From: Paralichthys olivaceus
Lineage: Eukaryota > Chordata > Actinopteri > Pleuronectiformes > Paralichthyidae
DNA length: 64,000 bases
Direction: 5' to 3'
Assembly: GCF_024713975.1 (NCBI RefSeq)
Contig: NC_091111.1
Location: 19,427,001-19,491,000, forward strand
The notes under the pieces are model-generated. The model had not been told where the DNA came from and searched no databases. It was given only the letters and a program-made list of their open reading frames with translations. A program made the position numbers and the translations under genes. Below, piece by piece: positions 63,011-64,000 of the stretch. Positions within the stretch are counted from its first letter, which is position 1; every line of letters begins with the position of its first letter.

Positions 63011-63737
63011 AATCAACATGTTCACAGGCAACGTTGAAGAGTGTTGTTCCAGAGGAACATCCAGAACAAGAACATCAGGCAGTCGAGCTCAAACCCAACG
63101 CTCGCTCACACTCTAACGGAAACTATTGAAGGTTCATGCAAAACAAACGAGCTGAAAATGTTACTGAGACGCTTCTAACTAGTTCAGAGGTTTGATTCCT
63201 GACTCCAACACATGTTCAGAGTTTTACAGTTTTTATTCTTGACCAAAGGTCCAGATGTTCACTCACCACGTCTCCAGCTCGCTCTCTCTTCTCCAAACAT
63301 CGGTTCTGCTTCCGTTCATGAACAAAAAGACAGAGAAGACAAATTAACTTTGAGTTCAGGAACAAGTCTGATGCATTTTAACTCTGAAACTCTCCAAACT
63401 TACCGTCACGCCGACGTCTTCACACCACGTCTCAGTTTGAGCAGTGAAATCAGAGGCTTGTGTAAACTTTGGTCGGAATTAAGAAGATGAAACCTCCGTC
63501 GGATTGTTTCCTTCAGATCTGGTTTGTACGTCGACCCATCGTTTTGTGAACAATCGTTTCAAAAAGATTCCATCAACTCTGAGTTGGTTACTATGGCAAC
63601 ATACTCTGTGGGAGGTTCTATCTTCGATCTGAAGCCTGAGGGAGGAGTCACACACGACGTGTTCATCGACCTGTAGAACCTTTAACTGATGACACACGTC
63701 CGAGCTGTCAACACAATTTAATGAGTTCTTCCCTGAC

Positions 63738-63882
63738 ACACAAACAGTCAAACAAACAAACAGACACACAGACAGACACACAAACAGTCAAACACACAAA
63801 CACACAGACACACAAACAGACACACAGACAGACACACAAACAGTCAAACACACAAACAGACAGACAAAGGGACACACAAACA
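63738..63882. repeat. CAAACAGA/CACAGACA minisatellite
   Basis: Irregular 4- and 8-bp units (ACACAAACAGTCAAAC, ACAGACAGAC) are related in composition to the octamer arrays near 8.5 and 13.9 kb. Confidence 0.88.
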
Positions 63883-64000
63883 CATTTCAGAATGTTCTTT
63901 CTTTATTGTAAAGAAGTTGTTTTCGTCAGATTTTGACATTAAACCTGAAAAACAACAAAGTGATCAACAAACATTTCACCAGAAAATGAAACCAGATTCA

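Larger units (their letters stand above)
54861..64000. other. Region downstream of foxa with no recognised gene
   Basis: No exon of a known family could be found on either strand. It contains degenerate minisatellites (56.63-56.77 and 57.06-57.17 kb), AC/G homopolymer runs (59949, 60659, 61424), the unique blocks described separately, and otherwise AT-rich DNA. Gene-poor flanks with conserved elements are common beside developmental transcription factor genes; that reading is inference. Confidence 0.5.

Overview
This window looks like nuclear DNA from a ray-finned fish, probably a percomorph teleost. Genes are split into many short GT-AG exons. Encoded proteins align along their length with vertebrate families as I remember them. 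Introns and spacers are full of (TG)n/(AC)n microsatellites, short minisatellites and dispersed elements that I recognise from percomorph genomes. I cannot name the species. No database search was run; gene names rest on recognised protein sequence, exon phase and gene order.

Layout. (1) 659-12203, minus: the first four coding exons of a CNK scaffold gene (SAM domain and start of the CRIC domain, closest to cnksr3); the rest lies off the left edge. (2) 12.4-14.9 kb: AT-rich spacer with a 430-bp octamer minisatellite. (3) 14.9-34.5 kb, plus: prkd3 (protein kinase D3), with a CpG-rich promoter and probable non-coding first exon at about 14.93-15.30 kb and 18 coding exons, 893 aa. (4) 35239-39309, minus: ndufaf7 (mitochondrial arginine methyltransferase for complex I assembly), 10 exons, 450 aa. 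(5) 40367-46289, plus: cebpz (Noc1/Mak21-type ribosome biogenesis factor), 17 exons, 1085 aa, divergent from ndufaf7 across about 1.06 kb. (6) 46327-47154, minus: cebpzos (small mitochondrial membrane protein), 3 coding exons, 78 aa, ending only 37 bp from the cebpz stop codon. (7) 50415-53669, plus: a two-exon FoxA forkhead factor of 400 aa. (8) 54-64 kb: no gene recognised; repeats and several non-repetitive, CpG-containing blocks that may be FoxA-linked regulatory elements.

The order prkd3-ndufaf7-cebpz-cebpzos matches the block known from human 2p22.2, which fixes the kinase as PRKD3. In human, PRKD1 lies near FOXA1 on chromosome 14 and PRKD2 near FOXA3 on chromosome 19, but PRKD3 has no FOXA neighbour. 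The foxa gene here may therefore be the fourth FoxA ohnologue, absent from the mammalian PRKD3 locus. That is the most interesting inference in the window. The genes do not form one pathway: the centre holds housekeeping functions (mitochondrial complex I assembly, ribosome biogenesis), flanked by signalling genes (CNK scaffold, PKD3) and a developmental transcription factor. I see no sign of a novel defence, mobile or biosynthetic system.
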